From: Engelhardtia mirabilis
Lineage (GTDB): Bacteria; Planctomycetota; UBA1135; GCA-002686595
DNA: 64,000 nt
Assembly: GCF_007748095.1 (NCBI RefSeq)
Contig: NZ_CP036287.1
Location: 1,798,001 to 1,862,000 of the forward strand
Direction: 5' to 3'
This document shows, piece by piece, positions 19,586-29,002 of this stretch. Below the pieces are notes generated by a model. That model did not search any database and had not been told where the DNA came from. It was given only the letters and a program-made list of their open reading frames with translations. The position numbers were made by a program, and so were the translations under genes. The number at the start of each line of letters is the position of its first letter. Within the stretch, counting starts at the first letter, position 1.

Positions 19586-20182
19586 TCAGGGAGTTCGGCG
19601 AGTCGAGTTGCGCGAGTCGTCGCCTGGAGGCAGCAAGTCCTCGAGGAAGAACGCCGAAAGTTCATGGCGGCCACTGACCCCGGCCTTCTTGTAGATCGCC
19701 GCGGCCTGCTGACGCACGGTCGCCTCGACCACCGAGCGCAAGAGGGCGATCTCCTTGTGGCTGAAGCCCTTGAGAATGAGTCGCGAGACCTCCCGCTCGG
19801 CTTGGGTCAGGCCCCACCGCTCGAACTGGCGGTCGATGAGAGCGCCCAAGCCCTGCAGGAGCTCCTTGGCCTCTTCCCGCCAGCGCTGCGCCTCCGCGAA
19901 GGAGTTCTGAAGCCGCTCTGAGAGAGCGCCCGCCTCGCGCTCCAGTTCCCGCGTGCGCTTCTCGAGCGCGAGGACTCGGCTCGCGCCGAAGCAGAGGCCC
20001 AGTACCCCCAGGGCGGCGGTGGCGCCCTCGAGGATGACGTGCTCCGGAGTCGCTCCCTGCCGCAGGTCGACGGCGAGGTCGAAGATCGCGATGGCGGCCA
20101 CGACTGCAAACGCCCCGGCCATGAGGGCGAAGCGCCGCTGCTCCGACCTGACAACCGTGCGATCCACCATCCCTAAGTCCAT
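19586..20182 (-). CDS. Membrane-anchored LuxR-type transcriptional regulator
   Basis: The chosen ATG at 20182 gives 198 residues; a longer in-frame reading extends another 39 residues into the divergent gene's upstream region and looks non-coding. Two hydrophobic segments (about residues 18-38 and 52-70) are followed by a coiled coil (about 70-105) and a C-terminal LuxR helix-turn-helix (LTQAEREVSRLILKGFSHKEIALLRSVVEATVRQQ is split by eye into the usual four helices). No receiver domain is present, so the signal is probably sensed through the membrane part. It is divergent from the DUF2231 gene and convergent with the second subunit III gene. Confidence 0.8.
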   Translation of the reverse strand: MDLGMVDRTVVRSEQRRFALMAGAFAVVAAIAIFDLAVDLRQGATPEHVILEGATAALGVLGLCFGASRVLALEKRTRELEREAGALSERLQNSFAEAQRWREEAKELLQGLGALIDRQFERWGLTQAEREVSRLILKGFSHKEIALLRSVVEATVRQQAAAIYKKAGVSGRHELSAFFLEDLLPPGDDSRNSTRRTP

Positions 20183-20291
20183 GTCTGAAGCGCTCCTATC
20201 GCACCTGTCGGATGGTCCTCGGGCCAGCAAGGGGCGATTGTCGGTGCACGCGGACTGCACGGGCAGTCCCGGCAACCCGGAGATTCCCGAC

Positions 20292-20807
20292 ATGAACACG
20301 ACCCCTATTCACCCGCTGATCGTACACCTGCCGATGGCCCTCGCAGTCCTGATGCCGCTGGTCGCGGGCGGGGTGTTCGTCGCCTGGTGGCGCGGCTACT
20401 TCCGCAAGCGGACCTGGTCGGTGGTGTGCCTGCTGCAGGCGGCGATGCTCGCCTCCAGTCTGGTGGCCATGCGGACTGGGGAGAGCGACGAAGAGCGTGT
20501 CGAGCAGGTCGTCCCCGAGGCGGCGATCGAGCGACACGAAGCGGCCGCCCAGCTGTTCACCTGGGGGAGCGGCCTGCTCCTCGTCGTGAGCCTCTTGCCG
20601 CTCCTGTCTCGTAGCCCGGGCCGAGCCCGTGCTGCGGGGCTCGTGACCCTGGGGGGGACGCTCGTGGTGTTGGGCCTCGGCTACAAGGTGGGCTCGGCCG
20701 GTGGCCGATTGGTCTACGAGCACGGCGCCGCCGCCGCGTTCACCGCCACGGACCAGGGCGCGCCGAGCCGCCCGCCGGCGAGTCACGGCGACGACGACCG
20801 TTACTGA
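20292..20807 (+). CDS. DUF2231-family four-helix membrane protein
   Basis: ATG at 20292 with GGAG about 10 nt upstream gives 171 residues. The start motif HPLIVHLPMALAVLMPL is typical of DUF2231, whose members have four helices with paired histidines (here His9, His13 and His near 80 in IERHEAAAQLF) that may bind haem. Predicted helices are at about 10-32, 42-60, 85-104 and 112-132. The role of the family is not established; its members often sit near respiratory or haem genes, as here. Confidence 0.85.
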   Translation: MNTTPIHPLIVHLPMALAVLMPLVAGGVFVAWWRGYFRKRTWSVVCLLQAAMLASSLVAMRTGESDEERVEQVVPEAAIERHEAAAQLFTWGSGLLLVVSLLPLLSRSPGRARAAGLVTLGGTLVVLGLGYKVGSAGGRLVYEHGAAAAFTATDQGAPSRPPASHGDDDRY

Positions 20808-20938
20808 GCGTCAGTCGCTGGAGGCCCCCCGTCGTCGGACGGTGACGCTCCCCACCTCCCCGAGGCCGTCGGGGCAGGTGGAGAGCAGCTGGCCCGCTTC
20901 GCTCACCAGGATCCGTGCCCAGCACGCGAGTCCGAACT

Positions 20939-21205
20939 CTAGTTGCTCGACTCGTCCGCCACGGTGCGGTCGCTGGCCTCGAGGCCGCGGCGGCGCATGG
21001 CGTCGAGCAGCTTGCGGCCGAGCACTTCCAGGCTGGTGGCGGGCCAACCCACCGCTACCGTCCCGTCGCCCTGCTCGAGGACGACGACGCCGGCGTCGGA
21101 CAGGGCGACGTCCGTGAGGGCCAGGCCGAGGGCCTCGACCAGCTCGGGATCGTCGAAGGGCAGATCGCCCACGAGAGCGTCAGGAACCTGAACGCGGTCG
21201 AACAT
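20939..21205 (-). CDS. Small hypothetical protein, 88 residues
   Basis: No family recognised. The protein is acidic in its N-terminal half and begins MFDRVQVPDALVG. Support comes from position (the only good frame in the gap between the DUF2231 gene and typA) and from a -10-like TAGGCT on the same strand 6 nt before the ATG, the leaderless arrangement seen at several other genes here. The gap downstream (20808-20938) also has an open minus-strand frame continuing past this stop in another phase; a frameshifted longer protein cannot be excluded. Confidence 0.5.
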   Translation of the reverse strand: MFDRVQVPDALVGDLPFDDPELVEALGLALTDVALSDAGVVVLEQGDGTVAVGWPATSLEVLGRKLLDAMRRRGLEASDRTVADESSN

Positions 21206-21211
21206 GGAGCG

Positions 21212-21217
21212 AGCCTA
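21212..21217 (-). promoter_or_regulatory. Predicted -10 element of the 88-residue gene
   Basis: TAGGCT on the minus strand, 6 nt before the ATG at 21205. It predicts a leaderless mRNA. Confidence 0.35.
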
Positions 21218-21373
21218 ACCCTGAATGCCACCGATTCCAGGGGCGTTCCGCGAGGCATTGCCGCGGGCCGCCGGAGAGGGCGCTCCCCGGCTCCGTGGCC
21301 GGGCACTCTCGTCCCCGGACGGGCAGGCGCAGGGGCCATTGGGCCCCGGCCATGCACGTCCGGGCCGGGCGTC

Positions 21374-23197
21374 TCAACCCCGGACCTTGGAGCTCTTGCG
21401 GCGCAGGTTGCTGTCGAGGATCCGCTTGCGCAGCCGCAGGCTCTGCGGGGTGACCTCGAGCAGTTCGTCGTCCTCCACGAACTCGAGTGCCTCCTCCAGG
21501 GACATGACCCGGGGCGGCGGCAGGTTGGCGGAGTCGTCCTTGCCCGAGGCTCGCATGTTGGTGAGCTTCTTGGCGCGGCAGACGTTGAGGTCGAGGTCGC
21601 CGGGCTTGGCCGTCTCGCCGACCACCATGCCCTCATAGACGTCGTCGCCGGGGGCGACGAACCACGTGCCGCGGTCCGACAGGCCGTCCAGGGCGTAGGC
21701 CACGGCCGGGCCGCTGCGGTCTGCGACGAGCACCGCGCCGGTGCGGCGCGGGATGGCCCCGCCATCGGGCCGCCAGCCGTCGAAGAGGTGGCTCAGGATC
21801 GCCTCACCCTGACTCAGGGACAGGAGCGACGTGCGCGCGCCGATCAGGCCGCGCGCGGGGATATCGAACTCGACCCGGGTCATGTTGCCCTGGGTGTCCA
21901 TTTCGATCAGCTCGCCGCGGCGGCGGCCCATGAACTCGATCACGCGGCCGGCGAATTCGGTCGGGACTTCGACGGTGGCGCGCTCGAAGGGCTCCGAGCG
22001 CACGCCGTCGACCTCCTTGATGATGACCCGCGGCTTGCCGACGCAGAACTCGTAGCCCTCACGCCGCATGTTCTCGATCAGCACGCCCAGGTGCATCACG
22101 CCGCGGCCCTTGACCTCGGTGCCTTCGGTCTTGTCGGTGGGGGCCAGGGAGAGAGCCGCGTCCCGCAGGGCGGCGCGCTCCAGGCGCGAAAGCACCTGAC
22201 GGCTCGTCACGAACTTGCCCTCGCGTCCACACAGGGGCGAGTCGTTGACCTGGAAGACCATCGAGATGGTCGGCTCGTCGATCTCGATCCCCGGCCGGGG
22301 GTCGGGCGCGTCGATGGGGCAGAGGGTGTCGCCGATGGACAGGTCCTCGATGCCCGCGACGACGGCGATGTCCCCGGCCACCACGACGTCCGTGGCGACC
22401 TTGCTCAAGCCCTCGTAGCGATAGAGGTTCTTGACCATCGAGTTGATGGGCTTGGGGCGGTTCGGGTGGCACAGGGCCAGACGCGCACCGACGCGCAGGG
22501 TTCCGCGCCAGACTCGACCGATCCCGATGCGACCGACGAAGTCGTCGTGGTCGATCGTCACCGATTGGAACTGCACCGGTCCATCGGGATCCATCGGCGG
22601 CGCGTGCACGTGCTCGAGCACCATCGCGAACAGGGGCCGCAGGTCGTCGGCCCGCTGACCCAGCTCAGCCACGGCCCAACCGTCGCGGCCGGAGCCGTAG
22701 CACACGGGGAATTCGAGCTGGTCATCCGTGGCACCCAGCTCGACGAACAGGTCGAAGACCTCGTCCAGGACTTCCGCCGCGCGCTCGTCGGGTCGGTCGA
22801 CCTTGTTGACCATGACCATCGCTCGCAGGCCGGCCTCGAAGGCCTTGCGCAGCACGAAGCGCGTCTGGGGCATGGGCCCCTCGTAGGCGTCGACCAGCAG
22901 CAGCACCGCGTCGGCCATGCCGAGCGTGCGCTCTACCTGTCCACCGAAGTCGGCGTGACCGGGGGTGTCGACGATGTTGATGCGGACGCCGTCGTATTCG
23001 ATCGCCGTGTTCTTGGCCAGGATCGTGATTCCGCGCTCGCGCTCCTGGGCGTCCGAGTCCATCGCCCGCTCGGGGATCAGCTGGTTGTCACGGAAAGTCC
23101 CCGCGAAGCGGAACATGGCGTCGACCAGGGTGGTCTTGCCATGGTCGACGTGCGCCACGATGGCGATATTGCGGATGTCGGTAGTGGTGCGGGTCAT
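21374..23197 (-). CDS. typA: Ribosome-associated translational GTPase BipA/TypA
   Basis: ATG at 23197 gives 607 residues, the usual TypA length (about 605-615). The G domain shows AHVDHGKTTL (P-loop), RERGITI (switch I), DTPGHADF (switch II) and NKVDR (base recognition). EF-G-like domains and the TypA-specific C-terminal domain follow, including GKPRVIIKEVDGVRSEPFE and RGLIGARTSLL. TypA binds the ribosome in the manner of EF-G and is needed for 50S assembly and growth under stress. A 25-codon in-frame extension upstream lacks resemblance to the family and is not included. Confidence 0.96.
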   Translation of the reverse strand: MTRTTTDIRNIAIVAHVDHGKTTLVDAMFRFAGTFRDNQLIPERAMDSDAQERERGITILAKNTAIEYDGVRINIVDTPGHADFGGQVERTLGMADAVLLLVDAYEGPMPQTRFVLRKAFEAGLRAMVMVNKVDRPDERAAEVLDEVFDLFVELGATDDQLEFPVCYGSGRDGWAVAELGQRADDLRPLFAMVLEHVHAPPMDPDGPVQFQSVTIDHDDFVGRIGIGRVWRGTLRVGARLALCHPNRPKPINSMVKNLYRYEGLSKVATDVVVAGDIAVVAGIEDLSIGDTLCPIDAPDPRPGIEIDEPTISMVFQVNDSPLCGREGKFVTSRQVLSRLERAALRDAALSLAPTDKTEGTEVKGRGVMHLGVLIENMRREGYEFCVGKPRVIIKEVDGVRSEPFERATVEVPTEFAGRVIEFMGRRRGELIEMDTQGNMTRVEFDIPARGLIGARTSLLSLSQGEAILSHLFDGWRPDGGAIPRRTGAVLVADRSGPAVAYALDGLSDRGTWFVAPGDDVYEGMVVGETAKPGDLDLNVCRAKKLTNMRASGKDDSANLPPPRVMSLEEALEFVEDDELLEVTPQSLRLRKRILDSNLRRKSSKVRG

Positions 23198-23459
23198 GGC
23201 CTGGGAGGGACAGCGGAAGCGGGTACGCGGCCGCAAATTGGCCGCACATGATATCCGCGCCGGGGCGTCCACGCCCTCTCCGGCATTCCTCGGTCACGAT
23301 CCACCGCCAAGGGAGACGACCGGATCCGCCTAGCTTCCCTGGCCGGTCCGACCTCCGAGCCCGTCGCCAAGCGCAGATGGCGCGCCCCGCGATCGACCTC
23401 GGGGCGACGGTGGGGCCCGCTCGCAGCTCGCGATCGGACCCCGCGCGAGTCAGGCTCGA

Positions 23460-24971
23460 TCAGGGCAACAGGTTCAGGGGCAGGGCGTTGGTCACCAGGG
23501 CCGGAACGAATTGGCCGTCCAGAATGACTCCAGCGTGGTCCACGTGCAGGCCGGCCAGGGTCGGTGCCGACCCGACGGGCAGGCTGAAGTTGGCCGAGCC
23601 CTCACCCGCCGCGTCGAGGGTGCCGACGCCGTTCTGGAGCGGGGACCCAGCGCCGCCGGCCAGGGTCAGGCTGAAGTAGGCGTCCGGCACGAGCGGGACG
23701 GTCAGGCCGCCCCCCAGGGGCAGCCCGGGCGAGGTGCCGCTCACGCTGCCGGCCAGGACGTGGATTCCGCCGCCGAAGCCCGCGCCGGCATCGATCTTGA
23801 TCGATTGGTTGCCGCCGGTGGCCACGCTGATCGAGAAGCTGCTCGACTGCAGCACGCCCAAGAGCGGGTAGGTGCCCACGTCGCTGGTCGTGCCGTCCGC
23901 ATCGACCGGCGCCGACGGATCCCCGGCGTCGATGCACGGCGAGCCGGAGCTCAAGTGGTAGTCGCCCCCGGCCGCGTCGACGAAGAGCGGGTCGGCGTCG
24001 AAATTCCCGCTGCCCGGGGTCGGTTCGGAGACGTTGGAGTAGCTGACCGCGCCGGTGAGCAGCAGCTGGCCAGGGACGTTGCCGCGCACGATCGAGTTGG
24101 TGATCGGACCGCCGCCGTAGATCCCGCCGCCTTCGCAGGAGCCCGTGCAGGGGAGATCGAGGATCTCGTTGTCCACGACCGTGCAGTGGTCCACGCTCGC
24201 CGGCTCGAACAGACCAGCGCCGCGCACGGGGATCCCGCCGAACGGCTGGACGCGATTGCCCGCGACCAGGCAGTAGGACAGGCTCGCCGGCCCGGCCACG
24301 CCGCCGCCGGAGTAGGCGTCGAAGCCCGTGAGGTTGTCGACGATCTCACAGTCGGCGATCGTGCAGGGCCCGGTGGCGAAGACGCCTCCGCCCTGGTTGT
24401 AGTAGCTGAGGTTGCCGGCGATGCGGCAGCCGTAGAGGTCGGCGTCGCCGTAGACGGCACCGCCCGCACCGCCGACGTTGTCCACGAGTTCGCAGTCGAT
24501 CAGGATCCCGCCGCCGCTGAAAGCGCCGCCCAAGCTCGCATGGTTGTCGCGCACCACGCAGCCTTGGATGATCGGCGTGGCGCCCATGGCCCACACCGCC
24601 TGGCTGGTGATCATCGAGTCGGACCCGGTCACCGTGAAACCGGTCAGCCGGGAGCCGGCCGTCTCGCCGTCGTCGAAACGCACGACCGCGTCGGGTCCGG
24701 GCGGGCCGTCGATCACGGCCCCGGTGCCGTCGATGATGGTGGCCTGGGCACCGGCGGCGCTGATCAGTTCGATCGCCTTGCCCCGGAAGTCGATGCGCTC
24801 GTTGTAGGTGCCCGGCTGGACCAGGACCGTGTCCCCGTCGAGGGCGACGTCGATCGCCGACTGTAGGGTCGGGAACTGGCCGGGGACGTTCAGGACCGAC
24901 TGCCCCAGGGCGGGAGCGGCGATGACGGCCAGGGCGAGTAGGTGGGCACAATGGGGGCGAATGGGCTGCAT
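23460..24971 (-). CDS. Secreted right-handed parallel beta-helix protein
   Basis: ATG at 24971, preceded by GGAGGAG, gives 503 residues. A signal peptide (about 1-23, ending ALGQ) is followed by the start of a pectate-lyase-like fold (VPGQFPTLQSAIDVALDGDTVLVQPGTYNERIDFRGKAIEL). Repeated coils rich in G, C and V run to about residue 360 and include CxI/V steps typical of 'choice-of-anchor Q' proteins (CIDAGDPSAPVDADGT). The C-terminal about 130 residues form a beta domain ending with LPVGSAPTLAGLHVDHAG. Extracellular or cell-surface location is predicted. Substrate is unknown; these folds can bind or cleave polysaccharide or act as structural surface proteins. Confidence 0.85.
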   Translation of the reverse strand: MQPIRPHCAHLLALAVIAAPALGQSVLNVPGQFPTLQSAIDVALDGDTVLVQPGTYNERIDFRGKAIELISAAGAQATIIDGTGAVIDGPPGPDAVVRFDDGETAGSRLTGFTVTGSDSMITSQAVWAMGATPIIQGCVVRDNHASLGGAFSGGGILIDCELVDNVGGAGGAVYGDADLYGCRIAGNLSYYNQGGGVFATGPCTIADCEIVDNLTGFDAYSGGGVAGPASLSYCLVAGNRVQPFGGIPVRGAGLFEPASVDHCTVVDNEILDLPCTGSCEGGGIYGGGPITNSIVRGNVPGQLLLTGAVSYSNVSEPTPGSGNFDADPLFVDAAGGDYHLSSGSPCIDAGDPSAPVDADGTTSDVGTYPLLGVLQSSSFSISVATGGNQSIKIDAGAGFGGGIHVLAGSVSGTSPGLPLGGGLTVPLVPDAYFSLTLAGGAGSPLQNGVGTLDAAGEGSANFSLPVGSAPTLAGLHVDHAGVILDGQFVPALVTNALPLNLLP

Positions 24972-25132
24972 GGGGCTCCTCCGGACTCCTCGGGTTGATT
25001 CGGAGCGACTCGAGGCGACGTGTAGGGCCACGCCGAGACCCGGGGCAGCGGGTCGGGTCGCTCGAACACGATCGTAGCCAAGGGAGCGAATTCTGGCCGG
25101 AGCCCAGGGCCTGCGGCGCGGCCCTCCCGACC

Positions 25133-27235
25133 TCAACCCGCCAGCTTCTGGAAGCGCTCGAGCTCGCGTAGGGAGTCCAGGTCGGTGTTGCTCCAGAGCT
25201 CGCTGCGGACGTAGTAGCCCCGGGACTGCGCTTCCTCGAGGGCATCCATCGACTCGTCCTCGCTGCCGAGCAGGGCCAGCACGCAGGCGATGTGGAACAG
25301 GGTGTAGCCGTCCTTCGGCGCCCGGGCCCGGGCGCGCTCGCACTCGGCCCGCGCTTCGTCGTGGGAGCCCATCCGCGCCAGGAGCAGCGAGAGGTGCAGC
25401 CGCGCCTCCTGGTCGTCGGGCACATCGCGCAGGTGGGCCCGCGCGGCCTCGATCCCGCGGTCGGCGACCTCGAGCCCCTCCTCGTAGCGATCGAGTCGCT
25501 GCAGCACGTTGTAGAGGTGGTCGTAGGAACCGATGTGCGTGGGCGCCAGGGCGATCGCGCGGCGCAGGAGGGGCGAGGCCGCCTTCAGGTTGCCCTGCCG
25601 AGCCAGTAGCGCGCCCATGAAGCGGTGGGCCAGCCACTCGTCGTTGTCGCGCTGGATCGCCAGGCGGTACTCGCGCAGCGCCCCGTCGGAGTCGCCGCTC
25701 ATGGCCAGGGCGAACCCCAGTGAGGTGTGGGCCTCGGCGCAGGTCGTGTCGACCACCAACGCCCGGCGTGCGGTCTCGAGCGCCTCGTTCAGGAAGCTGC
25801 GGTCGCCATCCCAGTAGAGGTACTTGCGGACCAGGGCCTCGGCCAGGCCCGCGTGGGCCAGGGCGCAGCTCGGGTCGGCCTCGATCGAGCGCCGGAAGGT
25901 GCTGATGGCCGACATCAGGTGCTTGCTCGTGCCGCGGTGCAGGACCTCGTGGGCCTGGTGGGCGAGGGCCGCGCCCAGCTCCGGGTCGCGCTTGCTGTCG
26001 CCCTCGGCGGCCGACGGCAGGGTCTGCTCGGTCAGCTCCTTGCGAACCCCGCGGATCACGCTACGCACGATCTGCCCTTGCAGACCCCACTCATCGGCGT
26101 CCACGTGCTCGGCGACGCCGGTGACCTGGGCCTCGGTGCTGCCCGGCCCGACGCGGCGCAGGCTGTACTCCATCGTGCCGTTGTGCCCGTCGAGCAGCAG
26201 TCGCCCGCGCAGCAGGTAGCCCTCGATCTCGATCGTCGCCGGGTCGTCGGACCCCACCAGCTCGACCTCGAGACCCGTCGAGCGCACCAGCTCGGCGGCC
26301 AGGTCGCGACGGATCCCGCCGGCGAAGGACGCGGTGTGCTCGTTCTGGGGCTCGGCCCCCAGGGGCGCCAGGAACAGTCGCCCACGAAGCTCGTGCGCCG
26401 TGGCGGCGCGCCCGCCGCCGGAGACGTCCTTCTCGACGCTGATCAGCGCCGCGTGCACCGCGGTGCCGTCGGGGTAGCGGTCCTCCGGCTTGCGTGCCAG
26501 GCAACGCAGGATGATCTCCTCCAGCGCCGGCGGAAAGCCGCTGCGCAGGGCCGAGGGCCGGCGCGGCTCGCCGTCGAGGATCGCCATGCAGACCTCCGGG
26601 AACGACTTGCCGCGGAAGGGCAGGTGTCCCGTCAAGGCGTGGTACAGCACCGACCCGAAGGCGAACACGTCCGAGCGCACGTCGAGCTCGTGCCCGCGCA
26701 CCTGCTCGGGGCTCATGTAGAGCACCGTGCCCACCAACATGCCCTCCTGGGTGATGTTGGTCTCGCCGGTCGAGCGGCAGATGCCGAAGTCGAGCAGCTT
26801 CACCGTGCCGTCGGCCAGCAGCATGATGTTGGCCGGCTTCAGGTCGCGGTGGATCAGCCCGCGCTTGTGGACCAGCTCGAGCGCGTCGCCCACCTGCAGG
26901 GCCACCCGCAGGCCCTCCTCGTAGCCCAGGGTGCGGTCCGCCAGCACGCGGTCGAGGGCACGACCCTCGAGGTACTCCATCACGATGTACGAGGTGCCGC
27001 GGTCCTGGCCGTACTCGTAGATCGTCGCGATGTTCGGGTGCTCGAGGGCGCTGGTGTGCTTGGCCTCGCGCTCGAAGCGGGTCACCGCCTCGGGGTCGAA
27101 CTCCACGTGGGGGCGCAGGATCTTGAGCGCCACGGTCCGACCGAGGCGCGCGTCCACGGCGCGGAAGACCTCGCTCTGGGGACCTTCGCCGAGGCGGTCG
27201 GTCTCGGGCTCGAACTCGAAGTTGCCGAATTTCAT
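25133..27235 (-). CDS. Ser/Thr protein kinase with FlgO/TolB-like middle domain and TPR repeats
   Basis: ATG at 27235 gives 700 residues. The kinase domain (about 1-270) is complete: glycine loop LGEGPQSEVF, VALKIL, HRDLKPANIM, LDFG, GTVLYMSPEQ. Residues about 300-420 resemble the TolB/FlgO-like domain that follows kinases in some planctomycete and acidobacterial proteins (FAGGIRRDLAAELVRS..GSDDPATIEIEGYL). The C-terminal about 270 residues contain repeated TPR units (ALAHAGLAEALVRKYLY, AEAHTSLGFALAMSGDSDGA, and others). No membrane segment is obvious. It is divergently transcribed from the gene at 27336; overlapping AT-rich -10-like sequences (TATTCT, and TAGAAT on the other strand) lie near 27272. 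Confidence 0.9.
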   Translation of the reverse strand: MKFGNFEFEPETDRLGEGPQSEVFRAVDARLGRTVALKILRPHVEFDPEAVTRFEREAKHTSALEHPNIATIYEYGQDRGTSYIVMEYLEGRALDRVLADRTLGYEEGLRVALQVGDALELVHKRGLIHRDLKPANIMLLADGTVKLLDFGICRSTGETNITQEGMLVGTVLYMSPEQVRGHELDVRSDVFAFGSVLYHALTGHLPFRGKSFPEVCMAILDGEPRRPSALRSGFPPALEEIILRCLARKPEDRYPDGTAVHAALISVEKDVSGGGRAATAHELRGRLFLAPLGAEPQNEHTASFAGGIRRDLAAELVRSTGLEVELVGSDDPATIEIEGYLLRGRLLLDGHNGTMEYSLRRVGPGSTEAQVTGVAEHVDADEWGLQGQIVRSVIRGVRKELTEQTLPSAAEGDSKRDPELGAALAHQAHEVLHRGTSKHLMSAISTFRRSIEADPSCALAHAGLAEALVRKYLYWDGDRSFLNEALETARRALVVDTTCAEAHTSLGFALAMSGDSDGALREYRLAIQRDNDEWLAHRFMGALLARQGNLKAASPLLRRAIALAPTHIGSYDHLYNVLQRLDRYEEGLEVADRGIEAARAHLRDVPDDQEARLHLSLLLARMGSHDEARAECERARARAPKDGYTLFHIACVLALLGSEDESMDALEEAQSRGYYVRSELWSNTDLDSLRELERFQKLAG

Positions 27236-27335
27236 GGGGCGCGTCGGACCGGGGGGAGTCTGCGGCCGGCGTATTCTAAGCAGCCCCGGTGGCTCGATTC
27301 GCCCCCGGACCAGGCCCTCCGCCCACGCCGATCCC

Positions 27336-28109
27336 ATGTCGACCGAGTCCACCGCCCCCGACGCCGAACCGCGCGCGCAGACCGGGGAAGTCCGCTTCGC
27401 CGAGGGCGACTTCCACGCCCTGTCCGACCCGCTCGACCGCGACCGCCAGTTCGACGACGCGCGCCTGGCCACCCGTCGCAAGCTTCTGGCCCTGGGGAAG
27501 CGCTTCGTGAAGGCGAGGGCCGAGGAGGGGCCCAAGCTCGACTGCCGAACTTCGATCCACCACCCGCGGGCCTTCAACGGCATGCGCGTGCGCAGGCTGT
27601 GGACCTACCTGATGCGGCCCAAGGCCGAGAAGACGCGCCTGCGGCGCACGATCGGGGCCGATCTGGCCAAGGACCTGGATGCCGCCTACCGCAACGCCTA
27701 CCTGTGCCTGGCGATCGAGTCCGACGCCCTGGAGGTGAGCTTCCGGATCCATGCGGACGCCTGGTTCGACGGCCAGAACCTGCTGCGCCGGGTGAAGGCC
27801 GAGGGGCTCGACTCCTGGCTCGCGCAGCTCAACCGGTTGGACGGCTTCCAGCTGCGAATGCACGACTGGAAGGGCGAGTGGCGCTGCGGCCAGCTCGAGC
27901 CGGAGAAGCTCAAGGAGTACCTCTCCTACTACACCCCCGGCGAGCACAGCCTGGCCGTCGAGCGTCGCTTCCCGGCCCCCGCGGGGGCGCGGGACCACGC
28001 CTTCTCGGCCGATGCGCCGGAGCTGCTCCTTGCGGAGCTCGAGCGGTTGGTGCCGCTGTACCGCTTCGCCACCTGGTCGCAGGAGAGCGACTTCCTCTTC
28101 GCGGACTGA
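27336..28109 (+). CDS. Hypothetical protein, 257 residues
   Basis: No family recognised. The protein is soluble, rich in Arg, Leu and Glu, with no signal or membrane helix. Segments such as FNGMRVRRLWTYLMRPKAEKTRLRRTIGADLAKDLDAAYRNAYL and ERRFPAPAGARDHAF suggest a helical globular domain. It has the normal GC-rich codon pattern and is divergent from the kinase-TPR gene, which may indicate shared control. The stop lies 22 bp from the convergent thioredoxin-like gene. Confidence 0.7.
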   Translation: MSTESTAPDAEPRAQTGEVRFAEGDFHALSDPLDRDRQFDDARLATRRKLLALGKRFVKARAEEGPKLDCRTSIHHPRAFNGMRVRRLWTYLMRPKAEKTRLRRTIGADLAKDLDAAYRNAYLCLAIESDALEVSFRIHADAWFDGQNLLRRVKAEGLDSWLAQLNRLDGFQLRMHDWKGEWRCGQLEPEKLKEYLSYYTPGEHSLAVERRFPAPAGARDHAFSADAPELLLAELERLVPLYRFATWSQESDFLFAD

Positions 28110-28131
28110 CCGTGGACCGGCCCGCGTCCGC

Positions 28132-28860
28132 TCAGTTCGCGTACTTGATGCCGCAGCCGTAGGAGCGGGTCTCCTTCGGCTCGACGTCATTGCCCTGCAG
28201 CAGGGCATCGAGGGTCACCGCGACGTAGTTCGTCGCCCCCTCGAGGGTCGCGGGGCTGGGCGAGGCCTGGTCGTCGATTGCGCCGCGGTAGACCAGGCGA
28301 CCCTCGCCGTCGATCACGCACATGTTGGGCGTGGTGCGAGCGTCGTAGGCCTTGCCGACGATGCCGGTCTCGTCCAGCAGCACCGCGGTTGCGGCGATGC
28401 CCTGGTCGGCGATGGCGGCGTTCCAACCGGCGCTGTCCAGGTGCCCCTGCTTGCCCGGGCCCGACGAGCTGATCGTGAGCCAGGTGACGCCTTCGCCCGT
28501 GTAGCGTTCTTGCAGCGCCTGCATGTTCCCCGCGCCGTAGTGCTTCTTGACGAAGGGGCAGTCCAGGTTGACCCACTCGAGCACCACCGGCTCGCCGCGG
28601 AAGTCCGAGAGCTCGTGGCTGACGCCCGCGGAGTCGACCAGGCGGAAGTCCGGGGCGGCGCTGCCGAGCTCGGCGACGCGGACCTCTCCGAGCAGGGCCG
28701 GCGCTGCATTCGAGCCGACCTCGAGCGCCTCGCTGTCGGCGGAGGATCCGTGGACCTGGCCCGCCGCGCTGCGGGGGGCGTCTTCCCCCGACTTGCAGGC
28801 GGTCAGGGTCAGGGCGAGTGCGGCGGCGAGGGTCGTTGCGCGGAGGGTGTGCTTCTGCAT
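28132..28860 (-). CDS. Thioredoxin-like (AhpC/TSA, redoxin-type) lipoprotein
   Basis: A 242-residue protein with a lipobox (ALTLTACKS, Cys22), so it is predicted to be lipid-anchored on the periplasmic side. Residues about 65-225 are a redoxin fold with APDFRLVDSAGVSHELSDFRG and the active-site region WVNLDCPFVKKHY: a single cysteine replaces the CXXC of thioredoxins, as in peroxiredoxin-like proteins. The C-terminal tail ETRSYGCGIKYA carries another Cys and is typical of this subfamily. A role as a thiol peroxidase or disulfide reductant is likely but unproven. Confidence 0.86.
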   Translation of the reverse strand: MQKHTLRATTLAAALALTLTACKSGEDAPRSAAGQVHGSSADSEALEVGSNAAPALLGEVRVAELGSAAPDFRLVDSAGVSHELSDFRGEPVVLEWVNLDCPFVKKHYGAGNMQALQERYTGEGVTWLTISSSGPGKQGHLDSAGWNAAIADQGIAATAVLLDETGIVGKAYDARTTPNMCVIDGEGRLVYRGAIDDQASPSPATLEGATNYVAVTLDALLQGNDVEPKETRSYGCGIKYAN

Positions 28861-28984
28861 GGTGGGGCCGATCTGCCTCGGGAGGGGGGCCGCATCGGTG
28901 GGCCGCTGGGCGGCCGCGGTACCAGAGGCGCCGAATCGGCTGCCATACAGATAGATCCACCGGACGCCCGCGTTCCAGGCCCCA

Positions 28985-29002
28985 AGGGCCCGATTGGGCC
29001 CT
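28985..29002 (-). terminator. Short GC hairpin at the end of the metalloprotease-like gene
   Basis: AGGGCCC and GGGCCCT form a 7-bp stem around a 4-nt loop (GATT). The hairpin overlaps the last base of the stop codon at 29002. No U-tract is seen. Confidence 0.4.

Noticed and set aside
20808..20938. A further small minus-strand gene downstream of the 88-residue gene
   Set aside because: An open frame exists, but without a convincing start codon or family; a frameshift joining it to the upstream gene is possible but not demonstrable.
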